Assembly: GCF_042477335.2 (NCBI RefSeq) | Contig: NC_091255.1 | Span: 44,246,501-44,310,500, forward strand | Length of the DNA: 64,000 bases | From: Ovis canadensis | Taxonomy: Eukaryota > Chordata > Mammalia > Artiodactyla > Bovidae | Direction: 5' to 3' | In this document: piece after piece, positions 9,466-21,512 of the stretch | How positions within the stretch are numbered: the first letter of the stretch is position 1 | Layout: every line of letters begins with the position of its first letter | Notes under the pieces: model-generated | What the model saw: only the letters and a program-made list of their open reading frames with translations | The model's database searches: none | Told to the model about the DNA's origin: nothing | Position numbers and translations under genes: made by a program

Positions 9466-11199
9466 CAAAAGCCTTGTCCTGAACAATAGGCACGGAGAAA
9501 AGGGAATTGATCCGAGGGACAGCTGGTCTAACCTGGGTAAGGCAGGTGGGAAGGGAATTTTCATATGGTGCCCAGGGAGGTTTCCTGTAGGAGATGTGAC
9601 TTCTGGAATTGATTTCCTGCTGTGGCCTCTAAATTCAAAAGGCTGTTACAGTAAATACCCAAGCTAGTTAGTCTGTGGACAGTGAAGTGGGAGGCTTCTC
9701 TGAGACCTCAGCTTTCCATTGGAGCCAACGAAGCAACAAATCCATTGTTGGAAAATGATTTCTCTGGGGTGGGGGTGAGGGTAGGAGGGGGCCCCCAGGC
9801 TCATTACAACACAGAATGCACGGCTGTTGGTCGTCCAAACTCTCCATTTGGCTTTATTTATAATCCTAATTATACCCTCCAGGAAGAACAACTGCTGATC
9901 AACCCAGTTAGGAATTAAAGTTAATAAAATGAAGAGACAGCAACAAATAATCAATGCAAATGCTGCCAAAAGCCATGGTCAACGGCAGAGGAGCCTGCGG
10001 CGATTGCTGGCCCCTGGTTTTCATCAAGCCCTGCCCCCTCTCCTGCTTCCTGCCCCCCCATGACTCAGTCGACCTGCTGTCATCGCCTATCGGGGGCTGT
10101 CAGGCTTCAAGAGCCCTAGGTGGGTTCCCTGGTCAGCTGGCTCTCTCTCCACTTGCCGCTGACCCCTCCCTTGCCAAGGGGCCATGTAGTGTGGAATGAG
10201 GTCACTGTATGCAGACCTCCAAGAATCAGAGACAGGAAACAGGGCCTTGGTGGCTATCTTTCTTCCCACATCTCCTGGGTTCTCCTTTGCTTCTCCCTTT
10301 CCTGACCTCCCTACCTCCCTTTCCGCTCATTCCCCACTATCTTCTTCTCTACCTGCCTCCATATGCCCTGAATGTTCTGAACAGGGGCTAGATTCTTGGG
10401 ACATCCCAAATGAGTGAGTGGGCACTGCTGGCTTTCCTTGGCAACACTGGCAGCTCAAACAGCCTCCAGCTTTTGCGGACCTCATTCGAGGGAACTGGAG
10501 AGGGAAACAAGTCTTCCCACAGGCCCTGTTGTCGAGTCAGTGGGCTCCTGACTCTGCTTCCTTTGGTCCCAGGCAGCCTGCCACCTGCTCTTCAGTGTAC
10601 AGCAGGCCCAGATGAATCAGCATGGGTTACCTGGGAGGCCAACGGCAGGTGGGGACCAGGCCATTCTCTGCAGCAGGTAGGAAAGGCACACTGGTTCGTG
10701 TCCTACCTCTGACCCTTTTGCCAGCTCCCAGAACCTGTGTACCATGTGCTTACCAGCTCATTGGGGAAAAGAGCAAATCTCCCCAGGGTTTGTGGCAGTC
10801 ATCCTGGGGGTTCTGGCTTCTTCTGGCCTGGTGTTTGCCCAACTCCAAACTCTTGGCTCTGCCTTCCCATTCCTGGCCCTTCGGACTTTGTGTTTCTGTC
10901 TAGTCTTCTTGGCATTCTGAGATGGGCATTGACTCGGCTCACATGTTGGGATGCCCAGTTTCTGCATCACCTTAGTAGGAGCTATGCCTTGACTCCAGTC
11001 CTGCCAGCCCCAAATATCTACACCAGATTCTTGGCCTTTGCCCCAGGGAAGCCAGGCTGGACAACTCGAGTGACAGGGAAGTAGAGAGCCCAGCAAAGGA
11101 ACGGAGAAGAAATCAGTGCTGCCTCTGGGGTGGGTCATGCCAGTGAGGGCTGATGGAAAGACTTCGTCATCAGACTTCAAGGACTCAACTCCATGGGTG
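9466..11199. other. Single-copy DNA, candidate conserved segment at 9830-9990
   Basis: No gene is supported. The AT-rich part at 9830-9990 (tttggctttatttataatcc, then several TAAT/ATTA cores) stands out from the GC-richer flanks and may be a constrained regulatory element. The many overlapping open frames at 10087-11180 have no family resemblance. Confidence 0.35.
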
Positions 11200-11370
11200 G
11201 TTCACTCATCCCTCCTATTGTAATCAGTCTGTTTACCTGTCTGCCTCACCCACTAAACTGTGAGCTCTGCAAGGGTGGATTTGTGTCTGATTGGCTGCTG
11301 GGTCTCCACTTCCTGGTGTAGGTCCTGGCTCTCTGATCAGGTGTGCACTGAATGAAAACAGCAGACAGAT
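11200..11370 (+). repeat. L2 3' end fragment
   Basis: It shows the L2 3' pattern 'cactaaactgtgagctctgc' followed by a diverged form of the usual terminal sequence. Confidence 0.55.
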
Positions 11371-11599
11371 GAGTGAGTTCTTTGTCCTTTATTCCTGCCA
11401 TAGTTAATGTCATCCTATCCACATAAGGCTCAAGCAAGAAGCTTAAGGTCAGCAGGTTCTGTTGATGCTGCTTAAAATACTTTTGCAAGCAATTCCTTCT
11501 TTGGGGGACTCTGTGTTTCTTGTATGGGTAATTCCAGCCAGGAATTGGTGGACTAATTTCCTGGCTTCTTCTTTTTTTTTTTTGACTCTTCCACTTGTC

Positions 11600-12145
11600 A
11601 ACGTCCCCTATTGCTTACACGTATAACACAAATATAATCATGCCATTCTTTTGTTAAAATGCCTTCCACAAATCTTCATTTCTCACAAAACAAAGTACAG
11701 TGTCTCTAGACTCTCCATGAGTTTGGTTCAACCTACTCTTCTAGCTCATTTCCCGTCAAATTTCCCTGTGGATCCTGTGAGCCAACCCCATGGAGCTTCT
11801 TACTGTCTTCAAGAAAGTTATTCTTCCGTCCCACTGTTTGTTGCTTCTATCTCCACTGCAAAGTTTGTTCTCTGCAACAATCCCTAGCCTTCCCGATCTC
11901 CTTAACTTGTATTAGTCCTTTAAAACTCAGCTGAAATGTCACCTCCTCCGTGGCTCCTCTGACGTCATCAACTAGCCACCAAGCATCCCTTTCTTATGCT
12001 TCTTTTCATCTTGCACATGGATCACAGAGTATCACAGCTATAGGTTTCATATCTTCTATGCATGAACACAAAAGTTCCTTGAGGGTAGGGCCTCACACTC
12101 ACCTCCATGTACCCAAAGACAGCAGAGAACATTGTGTGTGGCAGG
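11600..12145 (+). repeat. L2 LINE fragment, sense
   Basis: A long diverged L2 3' segment includes 'actcagctgaaatgtcacct' and 'agttccttgagggtagggcc', both in the order of the L2 consensus. Confidence 0.65.
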
Positions 12146-12149
12146 AGAG

Positions 12150-12334
12150 TCATATACCATAGGCTGTGTGGCCTTGGAAAAGTTACGTAGCCTCTCTGTC
12201 TCTCATTTTGTTCACTTATAAAACTATCAAAATAATAGTTCCTGCCTGAAGGAATCTTCTACCAATGAGAATTAAATGAGTTACTACATGTGAAGGGCAT
12301 GGAGCACATATTAAGCCCTCAGTGAATGTTAGCT
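12150..12334 (+). repeat. MIR SINE (first part), split by Bov-tA
   Basis: The sequence 'gtgtggccttggaaaagtta' and the following 'cctctctgtctctcattttg' are MIR. The element continues from 12556 after the younger SINE. Confidence 0.75.
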
Positions 12335-12555
12335 GGGGCTTTCCAGGTGGTGGGGTGGAAAAGAATCTGCCTGCCAATGCAGGAGACACAGCTTCAATCC
12401 CTGAGTTGGGAAGATCCCCTGGAGGAGGAAATAGAAAACCACTCCAATATTCTTGCCTTGAAAATTCCATCGACAGGGGATCCTCGTGGGCTACAGTCCT
12501 AAGGGGTCACAAAGGGTCGGACAAAACTGAGCGGCTGAATACACACACACACACA
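12335..12555 (+). mobile_element. Bov-tA SINE with 10-bp target duplication
   Basis: Head, body and an (AC)n tail are visible. AATGTTAGCT occurs at 12325-12334 and 12556-12565 as a perfect target-site duplication, so this SINE landed in the older MIR. Confidence 0.92.
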
Positions 12556-12565
12556 AATGTTAGCT

Positions 12566-13204
12566 ACTGTTATTAACTGTGATTATTAGGCCCTCTGTAA
12601 ATGTTTTTCGAATGAATGAGAGTCTACAGAGTCTAACAAGACCCTTTTCTACCCATAAGGAATACTCAGTATCAGAGTCCTTCTATTCAGATCTTAAAGG
12701 CAGGTCAGAGTACCATCTATGTCACCTATATGGGTGATAATTCATTGGTGGGTAACCATTTGCCCCTTCTTCAACTGGAGCCGAAAATGTCAGTTTAAAG
12801 AGAGATGACTGAAAAAAGCTTTCACATGCTTAAGAGAAGAAGGACAGGAAGGGACAGGGTTTGAGCAACTCGATGGTAGTGGCAATACTGAACGCGCCAG
12901 AGCCACCCGTCAGCCCATGAGTTAGCCGCAGATTCCTTCACTGCCTCTGAGGCTGAATTACAAAGAACCAGGTGAGGAAACAAATTTCTACATCCAAATG
13001 AACCTTAATTGAATATCAATCATTTCTTCAGAGGATGGTGATTATTTTGGTGTTAGTTCAAATTCTGGTTCACCTTACTATTTGTAAGATGCTGATATAT
13101 CCCTGAGTCTTGCTGATCTATAACATGGAAATAATTATTATCTCATGTGGTTTTTGTGAGGTTAAAATAATATTAAATGGGATAATTTATATATAACATA
13201 AAGC
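12566..13204. other. Single-copy DNA, no recognised feature
   Basis: After a short MIR remainder nothing is recognisable; no gene is supported. Confidence 0.4.
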
Positions 13205-13215
13205 ATTGTGATCAT

Positions 13216-13451
13216 CAGTTCAGTTCAGCAGCTCAGTCGTGTCCGACTCTTTGCAACCCCATGAATCGCAGCACGCCAGGCCTCCCTGTCCATCACCAAC
13301 TCCCGGAGTTCACTCAGACTCACGTCCATCGAGTCAGTGATGCCATCCAGCCATCTCATCCTCTGTCGTCCCCTTCTTTTCCTGCCCTCAATCCCTCCCA
13401 GCATCAAAGTCTTTTCCAATGAGTCAACTCTTCCCATGAGGTGGCCAAAGT
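13216..13451 (-). mobile_element. BovB 3' end, 236 bp, with 11-bp target duplication
   Basis: The inverted BovB 3' terminus begins at 13216 and stops abruptly within the region encoding the C-terminus. ATTGTGATCAT at 13205-13215 and 13452-13462 is a perfect target-site duplication, so this is a self-contained, severely 5'-truncated insertion rather than a broken longer copy. Confidence 0.92.
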
Positions 13452-13689
13452 ATTGTGATCATAGGTGTGTACAAAATTAGAATCTGAAACAATTTTGAAA
13501 TGTATGCTGTACCCGGATTTAAAAAAAAAAAAGCTTACTTCCTAAGCAAGAGTAACACTGGGCAGTTACAGGTATATATCTCATTCTTATATCCTAGTAA
13601 GAATAAAAGACCCATTGAGCTGTGATCCAAACATTTTGTTAATGACTAGAAAAAACAGTTTAAAAAAACACAGTCCTTGCCCTCATTAA

Positions 13690-14245
13690 TTCATGATCTA
13701 GTGAGGGAAATAAACAAGACAGCAGATTTTCTGTCATGAGTCAAGTTCACAGGTAACACGATGTGTCCTCACAGAGAGGAAGCACTGAACTGAGGTGGGA
13801 CAAGACTGGAGGGGAGGTGGTTCGAGAAGGCTTCTGGAGGAGATGGTACTTGAACTAGGTCTTAAAGAAATCATCCAGAGGAGGGGGAAGGGAAGCTCAT
13901 TCAAGGCAGAGAGAGCAGTGAACACAAAGATCCTGGAGCACAAAATGCCATCCCACTCTAGGAAGAGCAAACTGCCTGACAAGGGTAGAGAACCAATACC
14001 TTAGTGGGGAGGCAAGTGAAGTAACAGAAAAGCAAGCCAGCCTCATGTCATGAGAAGCCACTGATTCTAGGCTAAGGAGTCCTGATTCCATCCTGAAGGA
14101 GATGGAAAGCTGCTGAAAGCTGCAAACAGAAGGACTTGGTGGCATTAGTGTCTTGGCTGGCTCACTTTGGAGATCTTGTGGGGGACAGGCCAAAGGACAG
14201 GAGACCAGGAGTCCAGGAGGAGGTTATTGCAGTCAAGACATTCCC
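13690..14245 (-). repeat. L2 LINE fragment, antisense
   Basis: The inverse L2 body is recognisable in parts such as 'ctccaggaggaggttattgc'-like text near 14211-14230 and 'ggtacttgaactaggtctta' near 13845. It is strongly diverged. Confidence 0.5.
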
Positions 14246-14451
14246 ACCTGGAGCTGTTCCCAGACAATGAGGAAGCTGACTCCACAATGCCAATCCATGT
14301 ACAAGCTGACAAATATATCCTGTCCTGCAGTAGATGCTTGTGAAGAAATGGCATCTGTATGCTTTCAGGACACAGGCTGGGGGACCAGTCAGAGGTACCC
14401 CTACCAGGAAGGGCACAGAGGCAGTTTTGTGGCGAGGTAGGTCTAAGAGGA

Positions 14452-16123
14452 AATTGGAAATATCAAGGGGACATTTCACCCAAAGATGGGGACAGTAAAG
14501 GACAGAAAAGGTAGAGACCTAGTAGATGCAGAAGAGACCAAGAAGAGACGGAAAGAATACACAGAAGAGCCATACAAAAAAGATCTTCATGAACCAGATT
14601 ACTGCAGTGATGTGGTCAGTCACACAGAGCCAGACATTCTGGAGTATGAAGTCACGTGGGCCTTAGGAAGCACTGCTGTGAATAAAGCTAGTGGATGCAA
14701 TGGAATTCCAGTAGAGCTATTCAAAACCCTAAAGGACGATGCTATCGAAGTTGCAATCAGTACGTCAGCAATCTGGAAGACTCAGCAGTAGCCACAGGAC
14801 TGGAAAAGGTCAATCCTCATCCCAATTCCCAAGAACGCTAGTACTAAAGAATGTTCTAACCAACAGACAGTTGCACTCATCTCCCATGCTAGTAAGGGAG
14901 CATGACTGAAAATCTTGCATGCTAGGCTTCAACATTACACAAACCAAGAACTTCCGGATATCCAAACTGGGTTTAGAAAAGGCAGAGGAATCTGAGATCA
15001 GATAGCCAACATTCGCTGGATCATAGAGAAACCTAGGGAACTCCAGAAAAACATTTACCTCTGTTTCTTTGATGTTAAAGCCTTTGACTATGTGGATCAT
15101 AACAAACTGTGGAAAGCTCTTAGAGAGGTCAGACCATCTAACCTATTTCCTGAGAAACCTGTATGTGTGTCGAGAGGAAACAATTAGAACACTGTATGGA
15201 ACAACTGATTATTTCAGGACTGAGAAAGGAGTATGAAAGGGCTGTCTGCTGTCACCCTATTTATTTAATTTATATGCTGAGCACATCATGAGAAATGCCG
15301 GACTGGATGAGTTACAAACTGGAATCAAGATAGGCAGGAGAAACATCAACAACCTCAGATACTGCTCTAATGGCAGAAAGCAAAGAGAAACTTAAAAGGC
15401 TCTTGATGAGGGTGAAGGAGGACAGTGAAATAGCCAGCTGAAGACTAAATATTAAAAAACTAAGATAACGCATCCAGCCCCATTACTGCATGGAAAATAG
15501 AAGAGGAAAAGTTGGAAGTAGCAACAGATTTCCTCTCCTTGGGCTCCAAAATCACTGCAGACGATGACTGCAGCCATGAAATTAAAGGATGCTTGCTCCT
15601 TGGAAGAAAAGCTATGACAAACCTAGACAGTGTGTTGAAAAGCAGAGATATTACTCTGCCAACAAAGAACTGTATAGTCAAGGCTTTGGTCTTCCCAGTG
15701 GTCACTTACATTGTGAGAGCTGGACTGTAAAGAAGGCAGAGTGCCAAAGAATTGATGCCTTCGAACTGTGGTGCTGGAAAAGACTCCTGAGAGTCCCTTG
15801 GACAGCAAGGAGATCAAACCAGTCAATCTTAAAGGAAATCAACCCTATATACTCATTAGAAGAACTGATGCTGAAACTGAAACTCCAGTACTTTGGTCAC
15901 CTGATGGGAATAGCCGACTCATTGGAAAAGTCCCTGATGCTGGGAAAGATTGAGGGCAGAAGGAGAAGAGGGCGTCAGAGGATGAGATGGCTGGATGGCA
16001 TCACCAGTGCAATGGACATGAACTTGGGAAAACTTTGGGAGATGGTGAGGGACAGAGGGACCTGACGTGCTGCAGTCCGTGGGGTCACGAAGAATTGGAC
16101 ACAACTGGGCAAGTGAACAACAA
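14452..16123 (+). pseudogene. BovB (RTE) LINE, 1.67 kb 5'-truncated copy with target duplication
   Basis: The flanks AGGTCTAA(G/A)AGGA at 14439-14451 and 16124-16136 match at 12 of 13 positions and mark the target-site duplication. The copy covers the region before the reverse transcriptase, the reverse transcriptase itself (FFDVKAFDYVDH near 15064-15100) and the C-terminus. Many stops and frameshifts are present. The catalytic YADD codons have been removed by a small deletion near 15358-15366, so the protein could not function even if read. The C-terminal part from 15589 still holds a 158-codon open stretch. Confidence 0.92.
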
Positions 16124-16136
16124 AGGTCTAAAAGGA

Positions 16137-16262
16137 TGTACTCCCCAAAATATTTATAGAGGTTATTTCTAGGTGGCAGAATGATGGGAGGTTTGTATTA
16201 TTCTTTTTTCCTACAATAAACATGAAGTATTTACATATTTTAAAAAATAATTAAACAATTTA
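16137..16262 (+). mobile_element. Old L1 3' end fragment
   Basis: The sequence 'tagaggttatttctaggtgg' followed by an A/T-rich end resembles the 3' end of old L1 subfamilies in sense orientation. Confidence 0.5.
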
Positions 16263-17125
16263 AATACATCAACCCTAGATCCAGGACATTCATTAGGCAC
16301 TAGAAGGTAGATAACTTCAGAAGCCTACATACAGTTTGGAGTCTATGAAGGAGAGAAAATTTAAGAGGGAAAGAACAAAATCTGTTCAAGCAAGAGAATA
16401 AGCATCTCCACTGTAGAGGGATCCTAGTGAGCAGAGTCAAGCTCAGCAAGAAGGCAGTGAGCTGCCCATCAAAGGCAGATGACACACCAGTCAGTCATCT
16501 GGTGGAGGGCTGGGGAGCGCGCACGCTCAGCACAGGCAGATTTTCAGTAGGAGGCTGAAAAACTCGAGGGGAGAGATTGCGTAACTGAGTTGTAGGGAAG
16601 AATAGTGGCTTATTGTTGGAGACCCGGTAAACAAATTAAGAATGTTCATCCTGGGGGTGTGGGCCTGAAATAAGTTCCAAGACAACTTAATGATCCATCA
16701 CAGGTCTTCTGGGATGAGTCACTGGAGAATTATATTAACCTGTTCAGTCTTCATTGCCCCAGCACCTGCAACAAAGTCACTGAGATATGGCAGCTAAGCT
16801 GCTCTCAGGACAGAGCCTCCACCCAGTACAATAGGGGAGACGACACCAGCCAGCCCCGGGCAGGCCACAATCTCAACTTCATCGCGAATGTTCAGCCCCT
16901 GATGGAGGTAAATGCTCCTCCCCACTGCCTGCCAGCACTCTGGTGACAAAGTGTAGGTGGACAGCTGCTTAGTCGGCCCAGGTCTGCTCTGAACAGTAGC
17001 GATGCCCTTTTGCAGGAGCTGATGAATGAGGTAGAAACTGGTGGCTTAGGAATCAGGGCCAGTTGCAGGTGTATCAGAAATGAAAATAGGAAACTACGGG
17101 AAGGAATGAAGGCACTCGCAAGTCT
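16263..17125. other. Single-copy DNA, no recognised feature
   Basis: No gene or repeat is evident. A short alternating GC stretch at about 16516-16526 is the only compositional oddity. Confidence 0.4.
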
Positions 17126-17690
17126 TCCACCAGAGGCTCCGAACTTCTATTCTGGGTCCACCTCACAAAAGCCGTGTGATATTGTGCATTTCACTCAACT
17201 CCTTGGAGTCTCAGTTTCCTTAAAGGTGAAGTGGTGGTAACATCCCAGTTCTCTTAGCCTAGAGGCTAACAGCAGTGCACGCTCATGTTGAGCTTGTGTG
17301 TGTCTAGCACTATGCTAAGGGCTTCACACGTAGATAAGTGATAGATAGCAGCAACCCTACACGTGCTCGTGTTTAGTTGCTCAGTCATGCCCGACTCTTT
17401 GCAACCCCACCCACCAGGCTCCTCCGTCCATGGGGTTTTGCAGGCAAGATACTGAAGTGGATATCCTCCTACATGGGAGCTTCCCAACAGGGATCGGATC
17501 CACATCTCCTGTGTCTCTTGCATTGCGGGTGGATTCTTTACCTGCTGAGCCATCGGGTATTATTATGATTGTCATTCCCCTTAAAGAGGAGATAACTGAA
17601 GCTTGGAGAAAAGTGCCCAAAGTCAGACATTATTGTGGAATCCAGACTTAAACCTGGGCAGCCAGACTCCAGGGTCCATGCTTCAAATCT
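17126..17690. repeat. MIR fragments around a Bov-tA insertion
   Basis: A sense MIR-like stretch lies at about 17130-17260 (ggagtctcagtttccttaaa). An antisense MIR lies at about 17562-17690 (cattccccttaaagaggaga, then 'aaacctgggcagccagactc'). A SINE separates them at 17362-17556. Confidence 0.55.
17362..17556 (-). mobile_element. Bov-tA SINE, antisense
   Basis: It runs from the inverted tail (gtttagttgctcagtcatgc) to the inverted tRNA-like head (ttctttacctgctgagccat). Confidence 0.88.
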
Positions 17691-17989
17691 CCATTCATCT
17701 GCATCAGCCGTGAAACGCTTTACAATAGCTGCAAAGCTGGGCAGCGGGTGGCTCTCCTTCCAGCGTTGGAGCTCAGTATTCAGAGAGTCTGAGTGTCTGG
17801 TAGGAGCCCAACCACAGTCAGTATGGCCAGGATTTGGCAGCAGGGAGTAGAGACACAACCAGTGGCTAGGAATTTTGAGACAGAAGTTTACTTTCTAGGT
17901 GGCCAGGGGTCAGGGAAAAGATTGTGAAACCTATAGTAGGGAAGCCATCAGAACTGGGGTTCAGTTGACAGTGGCTTGGTCACAGTAGG

Positions 17990-18199
17990 AGAAAGTGAAA
18001 TCGCTCAGTCGTGTCCGACTCTTTGCAACCCCATGGACTGTAGCCTACTGGGCTCCTCCGTCCATGGGATTTTCCGGGCAAAGGTGCTGGAGTGAGGTGC
18101 CATTTCCTTCTCCAGAGGATCCTCCTGACCCAGGGATCGAACCCAGGTCTCCTGCACTGTAGGCAGATGCTTTACCCTCTGAGCCACTAGAGAAGCTCA
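17990..18199 (-). mobile_element. Bov-tA SINE, antisense, with 9-bp target duplication
   Basis: CACAGTAGG at 17981-17989 and 18200-18208 flanks a full inverted Bov-tA, including the box B complement 'ggatcgaacccaggtctcct'. Confidence 0.9.
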
Positions 18200-18301
18200 C
18201 ACAGTAGGGATAGCCATACACAAGAGGCAGGTGGGCATGACGTCAAACAAGGGGAGGAGTTAGTTAGCATATGCAAAGGTTTAGGACAGTGCTTTACACA
18301 A

Positions 18302-18352
18302 ACGGCGGTGGTAGTGGTGATGGTGATGATGACGATGATGGTGATGGTGTTT
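18302..18352 (+). repeat. (GGT/GAT)n simple repeat
   Basis: An imperfect trinucleotide tract of GGT, GAT and GAC units, about 50 bp long. Confidence 0.9.
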
Positions 18353-19490
18353 TGGTAGCCAGGATCTGGGGTTCAGGAACAGGATTTCAGTTTCTCAGAG
18401 CAGAAGTAATCAGAGTGGGCTTTGATGCGTTATAATTTTTTCCCCCCATAAGGCTGGGACCAGTATTGCCAACTTGTAAATTTACCCAAGTGAGGCCATT
18501 CAAACAACCAAAAACTTATCACCCACCATCACTGTGGTTTCATAAAAGAAAGGCTTTTTACCAAAAGTAAGACAGACATAAAGTCAAAATAGCCATTTAA
18601 ATTGGAGACAAAAATTAACTTAACAAAGTGCTCGTTTACTTTGTCTTTTTCTCAGAGGGCAGCTGACAGAGCCCAGAGCATGGGTGGTGGGCAGGGGAGA
18701 ATTTAGAACATACTCACGTCCAGGGCTCCCCTCCAGGACTGTCTTGGGGGCGTGGTTACAAGGAACATGACGAAGACTCTATGGCCACGAGCAAGTTGTC
18801 TGCACTGGCCCTGAGCTGTCACGCTGCCTGAAGCCGTCCACATCTTCACCTGGCATCTCTGAAGTCCTGTGCAGACACTCCAGGACACTTACTTCCTGCC
18901 CAGCCTGCTCCCACTCCATTCCAGGGCCACCTGGGTCCCTTCCCACTTACAACCTTCCTCCTGCCCTTTGGAACTGACTCTTGAATTCTCGTTCTTCAGT
19001 TTGACCTTTGGAACTCTCTAAGGGCCTTGGCTGGAACCTACCTCCTGGCTCCTCCTGCTCCCACTGGTCTTTGAGTAGATACCCTGCCCTATCCCTACCC
19101 TTGGACCTCAGCCTTGGCCCTTGTCCTCAGTTGCTGAGGACCTTCATGGAATACTGGAGCTCAGATCAGCCTCTGCATCCCCTGATCCAGCACTTCTTCC
19201 GCCACATTCTTCTGTTCTGTGTTTGGTCTGGAGAGGCCCTGTTGGCATGAGGAACAGAGACTCCTGAGTGTCAAGTCTGGTCACAATCTGTAGAAACTAA
19301 TAGGCTCTGGAGCAAGAAGCTACATGAGTAATTAACCCACATCCGTGTCGAAGACTGTCTCTTGGATTTGTCTGGAAACTCTGAGGCAGACACAGATCCT
19401 GATCACATTTAATATTTTATTTTCTACTGACCCCCAACCCCCCATGCCCAATACTTCCCCCAAAACTAACTAGCCAAATCCATTTGCAAT
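18353..19490. other. Single-copy DNA, no recognised feature
   Basis: No gene or clear repeat is visible. Small open frames at 18703-19250 show no recognisable domain. Confidence 0.4.
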
Positions 19491-19494
19491 ATAT

Positions 19495-19720
19495 TTGTTG
19501 CCTTGAATTTGATTCCTTCATTTAACATACATTTACTGATCACTTGCCAAGAATGAGCTACCCTGATAGGCACTTGGAGAGATACTAAGAACTAAGACAT
19601 GGACACTGCCCTCAAGGAGCCTTCCACCCAGTAGGGAGGAGGGTGCACACCCACAGAACTGAGAATGAAGTAGGAAATACATGATGTTTCCAAAAGAGCA
19701 GGAAGGCTGAGCTGAACTGG
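19495..19720 (-). repeat. L2 LINE fragment, antisense
   Basis: The inverted L2 end is seen as 'ttcatttaacatacatttac' followed by 'ggacactgccctcaaggagc'. Confidence 0.65.
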
Positions 19721-20649
19721 TTTTACCTCCAAGTGCTTGGATGGTTTGGCCCTCCGCATCAGCCCAGCCAGGAAAAAGAAATCTCCCTACTGGGGCTCCA
19801 ACCACATCCCAGTGGCACATGCATGCAGCTCTGAGCTGAGAGCCTGCATTGCAGTGATTTGTTTTGTTTCCAGAGAGGTTTTTCCCCTTCAGCTCCTCAT
19901 TTGCCTGGGTCAGCTAGCACTCCTTCTCCCTGACCTTACTCCCACATTCATCCTGAATAAGACAAGACCTCTTCTTAAAAGCAATCGCAAGATAAGGGTG
20001 CCCTTTACGTGTTATTTTCCTTAATTTATTGGTGCTTATTTTTTATACTGCATTTGATTGGCCTTGTACTTACTTTATTGAAGCCCGAAGCTTGTTTAAG
20101 CAAATGAGCACAAAAAAAGGGGGAAACAAATCAAACAAACACTAAACTCTCCAAAAACAAAACAAAAAAATCAGCTGATTTATTACCAGTGATGAAGTTT
20201 CCCAAGAAGAGAATCCAGAGCAGTTTGGGTAGGAGTATCTATCTTTCAGGCCAGTGATCAGGGATTGCCATAACTTGCTGGATACCTCACTGTTCAATGA
20301 CACTGGCAGTCAGTCAGACTTCTGGTGGGGCCACAGGATATGTCCATCCCCAGGGGGGTTTGTGCTGTTGCCCTGTGGTGGTCTGCCAAGCCGGGAACCT
20401 ACTCCCAGTGGGGCTGCCTTCCAAGCTGCACGCAGTCTTTCAGAGTAAAGCTCTTCAAACTTCCACACCCTTTCGGTGGTAGCATTATCACTTTCTTACT
20501 CATTTATAGCTGTATTGAGTGGAGGCAGACTGGGCTGAGAGAAAGAATTGAATTCCCAAGTCAGAAGACCTGGGTTCTAGTCTTAACCATGACAAATATC
20601 CTAACTTCTCTGGGATTATGTTTCCCTGAATCAAAGTTCAATGATACTA
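19721..20649. other. Single-copy DNA, no recognised feature
   Basis: An A-rich, low-complexity stretch occurs at about 20100-20170. Open frames at 20254-20678 overlap in different frames and are not supported as genes. Confidence 0.4.
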
Positions 20650-20860
20650 TCTATGCTTATTTGATTTTAACAATTTAATTATAAATTAATGCAATTCATT
20701 GTAAAAAAGTGAAGATGGTACTGAAATATATCAAGATAGGTCCCTCACCTCCACCCACCATCACCTCCAGAAATAACCACTCTAGTTGCATGAGCAACCT
20801 TCCAGAAATTGTCTATGCCCATACAAAGTTATCACTAGGTGTGTTTTGATCTCATCTATT
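20650..20860 (-). mobile_element. Old L1 3' end fragment, antisense
   Basis: It resembles the inverted L1ME-type 3' end (catcacctccagaaataacc and the preceding A/T-rich segment). It is diverged. Confidence 0.45.
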
Positions 20861-20883
20861 ATAGTCTCCAAGGCTGCTATTGT

Positions 20884-20999
20884 TGTCTTAGTCGCTCAGT
20901 CGTGTACAGCTCTTTGCTACTCCATGGACTGTAGCCCTCTAGGCTCCTCTGTCTGTGGAATTTTCCAGGCAAGAATACAGGAGTGGGTTGCCATTACAG
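20884..20999 (-). mobile_element. Bov-A SINE fragment, antisense
   Basis: Only the inverted Bov-A body is present, from 'cttagtcgctcagtcgtgta' to 'gagtgggttgccattacag'. The tRNA-like head is missing. Confidence 0.85.
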
Positions 21000-21305
21000 A
21001 CTGCTAATAGCTGTGTAATTTCTCAGTCTCCAAGATAAGATGCTGTCTTCTTAACACATTTTATTATTTTGGCCTCAAGAAAGGTTTATGTTTTTTTTTG
21101 GTTTTCTGTGGTTTTAAAAAATTCATTTTTTTCTAGAAAATTCCAGAGATAAGGAACAGGTACACAGCTGGCTTGTACAGAGCTGACAATTAATTATGCA
21201 TATCTTTTCCAAACTCTTCACTTAGTAATGTCACATTAGCAGCTTGAAATCAGCCATGGTAGGAGTATTTAAACCACAGAAACTCGTGTACATGCTAATC
21301 AGGTG

Positions 21306-21512
21306 GCCTACGTGCTCAGTTGCTCTAGCCGTTTCAAACTCTTTGTGACCCTATGGACTGTAGCTTGCCAGACTCCTCTGTCCATGGGATTCTCCAGGCA
21401 AGAATACTGGAGTGGTTGCCATTTCCTCCTCCAGGGGATCTTCCCCACCCAGCACCTCCCATTGCACCATTGCGGGCGAATTCTTTACCACGGAGCCACT
21501 AGAGAGGCCCAG
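21306..21512 (-). mobile_element. Bov-tA SINE, antisense
   Basis: Full inverted element, ending in the head complement 'taccacggagccactagaga'. Confidence 0.87.
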
